A DNA stretch of 64,000 nt, taken from NCBI RefSeq assembly GCF_900113655.1, contig NZ_FOQF01000006.1, positions 62,001 through 126,000 on the forward strand, written 5' to 3'. A program made the translations under genes and the position numbers. Of the stretch, positions 62,896-64,000 are shown in pieces (position 1 is the stretch's first letter; every line of letters starts with the position of its first letter). The DNA is from Pseudobutyrivibrio sp. OR37. GTDB taxonomy: Bacteria > Bacillota > Clostridia > Lachnospirales > Lachnospiraceae. Below the pieces are notes generated by a model. It saw only the letters and a program-made list of their open reading frames with translations, made no database searches and was not told where the DNA came from.

Positions 62896-64000
62896 ATGAA
62901 GAGACAGATGCCAAGTACTAAGGAGATTGAGCGCGAGATTATTAATCGTGTGAAAATCATGTTTAGAAAGGATTTTGATGAGGCTACCGAGGAAGAGATT
63001 TACAGGGCTTGCTCTGAAGTTGTTAACGAGGTAGTCATCGATAACTGGTTGAACACTCAAAAAGAGTTCAACAAGCAGGATCCTAAGTGCGTGTATTACA
63101 TGTCCATGGAGTTCTTAATTGGTAGACTTCTAGGAAATAACATGATTAATATGCGTGGCTACACCGAGGTCATGGATGCCCTGGATGAATTGGGCGTTGA
63201 TATCAACGCAATTGAAGACCAGGAGCCTGATCCAGCCCTGGGAAATGGTGGCTTGGGCCGTCTTGCAGCATGCTTCTTGGATTCTCTTGCAACTTTGCAG
63301 TATCCAGCTTATGGCTGCGGTATTAGATACCACTATGGTATGTTCAAGCAAAAGATTGTAGATGGATATCAGGAAGAGGTACCAGATAACTGGCTTCAGA
63401 CTCGCTACCCATTTGAATTGGAGCGCCCTGAGTATGAGTACGAGGTAAAATTTGGCGGTTGGGTTCGCTATGAGAATCAGCCAGATGGCACTACGAAATA
63501 TATTCACGAGGGCTACAATTCAGTAATTGCCACACCTTATGATATGCCTGTTACAGGCTTTGATAATGGTATGGTTAATACCCTTATGATTTGGGACGCC
63601 AAGCCAAAGGAGGTCTTTAGATTAGATTCCTTTGAGCGTGGTGATTATAATAAGGCAGTTGAGGATATGAACCTTGCTCGTAATCTGACAGAGGTTTTGT
63701 ATCCTAATGATAATCATATTCAAGGTAAGGAATTGCGCTTGAAGCAGCAGTATTTCTTTGTTTCTGCATCCCTTCAGCGTGCACTTGATAAGTATTTCCG
63801 TCATCACAATGATATTAAGAGACTTCCAGAAAAGGTGGTCTTCCAGATGAACGATACTCATCCAACACTTACAGTTGCAGAACTTATGCGTCTTCTTATG
63901 GATGAGCATGGTCTTGGCTGGGATGATGCTTGGAATATTACAACACATTGTGTGGCTTATACTAACCATACAATTATGTCCGAGGCTCTTGAAAAATGGC
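62896..64000 (+). CDS. glgP: Glycogen/maltodextrin phosphorylase, 5' part (partial)
   Basis: The frame is open to the window's end; 368 residues are visible, under half of a typical protein of about 820. YYMSMEFLIGRLLGNN, DPALGNGGLGRLAACFLDS, YGIRYHYG-like GIRYHYGMF and QMNDTHPTL are diagnostic of the phosphorylase family. It releases glucose-1-phosphate from glycogen or maltodextrin in the cytoplasm, complementing the GH13 and GH31 enzymes of this window. I start it at ATG 62896 with GAGGGG 9 nt upstream. Confidence 0.93.
   Translation, partial: MKRQMPSTKEIEREIINRVKIMFRKDFDEATEEEIYRACSEVVNEVVIDNWLNTQKEFNKQDPKCVYYMSMEFLIGRLLGNNMINMRGYTEVMDALDELGVDINAIEDQEPDPALGNGGLGRLAACFLDSLATLQYPAYGCGIRYHYGMFKQKIVDGYQEEVPDNWLQTRYPFELERPEYEYEVKFGGWVRYENQPDGTTKYIHEGYNSVIATPYDMPVTGFDNGMVNTLMIWDAKPKEVFRLDSFERGDYNKAVEDMNLARNLTEVLYPNDNHIQGKELRLKQQYFFVSASLQRALDKYFRHHNDIKRLPEKVVFQMNDTHPTLTVAELMRLLMDEHGLGWDDAWNITTHCVAYTNHTIMSEALEKW

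Noticed and set aside
62728-63060. Minus-strand protein frames over the structured element and the start of glgP
   Set aside because: The translated proline/arginine-rich stretches come from the repeated element itself and from the antisense of glgP; no ribosome site or conserved domain is visible.

Overview
The window looks like a chromosomal segment of a low-GC, anaerobic, fermentative Firmicute of the family Lachnospiraceae, most likely Butyrivibrio or Pseudobutyrivibrio. The evidence is indirect: pyruvate formate-lyase with its activase, a crotonase of the butyrate pathway, the DapL lysine route, a PF04392-type ABC importer, YjfB- and UPF0210-type proteins, several glucan-degrading enzymes, and AG-rich ribosome sites. 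No rRNA, tRNA, insertion sequence, prophage or CRISPR-Cas locus was seen.

Layout. 1-8 kb: the 3' part of an FtsA-like ATPase gene, a YycJ-type metallo-beta-lactamase-fold protein, the ACT/UPF0210 pair, a lipase-like membrane protein, a DUF3737 protein, a MalY/PatB aminotransferase and an orphan sensor kinase. 9.3-15.2 kb: a TPP riboswitch with terminator controls thiE-thiD-thiS-thiF-thiG-thiH-thiC. 15.2-15.7 kb: a gene-free array of inverted short arms. 16.4-20.2 kb: a metal (probably zinc) ABC locus with two small accessory proteins. 20.2-24.4 kb: a PF04392-type ABC importer and aspartate kinase. 24.5-26.8 kb: a GH31 alpha-glucosidase behind a cre-like operator. 26.9-28.1 kb: a strong promoter, a second array of inverted arms, a PD-(D/E)XK-like nuclease gene and a possible 37-residue ORF. 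28.2-35.2 kb: a LacI regulator divergent from a maltodextrin operon (lipoprotein, GH13 enzyme, binding protein, two permeases; no ATPase). 35.3-38 kb: a DUF2798 protein and an AgrC/LytTR-type two-component pair. 38-41 kb: a membrane-anchored GH3 enzyme with reversed domain order. 41-44 kb: pflB-pflA. 44-51.4 kb: an exonuclease, a flavin reductase, an M18 aminopeptidase, hisA, dapL and a GntR/LacI hybrid regulator. 51.7-57.6 kb: YjfB, an esterase, a condensation-fold acyltransferase, a zinc-ribbon membrane protein and an EAL-GGDEF protein. 57.6-64 kb: crotonase, a DUF4190 protein, a long-type IleS and the 5' part of glycogen phosphorylase.

Most notable. Two intergenic arrays (15229-15612 and 26992-27200) share an unusual architecture although their sequences differ. 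Each is a series of 7-9 bp inverted arms around unrelated 21-23 nt centres, and successive units start alternately about 52 and about 62 bp apart. One array lies in the leader of a nuclease-like gene behind a near-consensus promoter. Separately, three dispersed copies (18023, 58504, 62715) of a structured element show compensatory stem changes, which points to a conserved RNA or hairpin family. Metabolically the segment combines glucan and maltodextrin use (GH31, GH13, GH3, ABC importer, glycogen phosphorylase) with mixed-acid and butyrate fermentation, thiamine synthesis, metal uptake and amino-acid synthesis.
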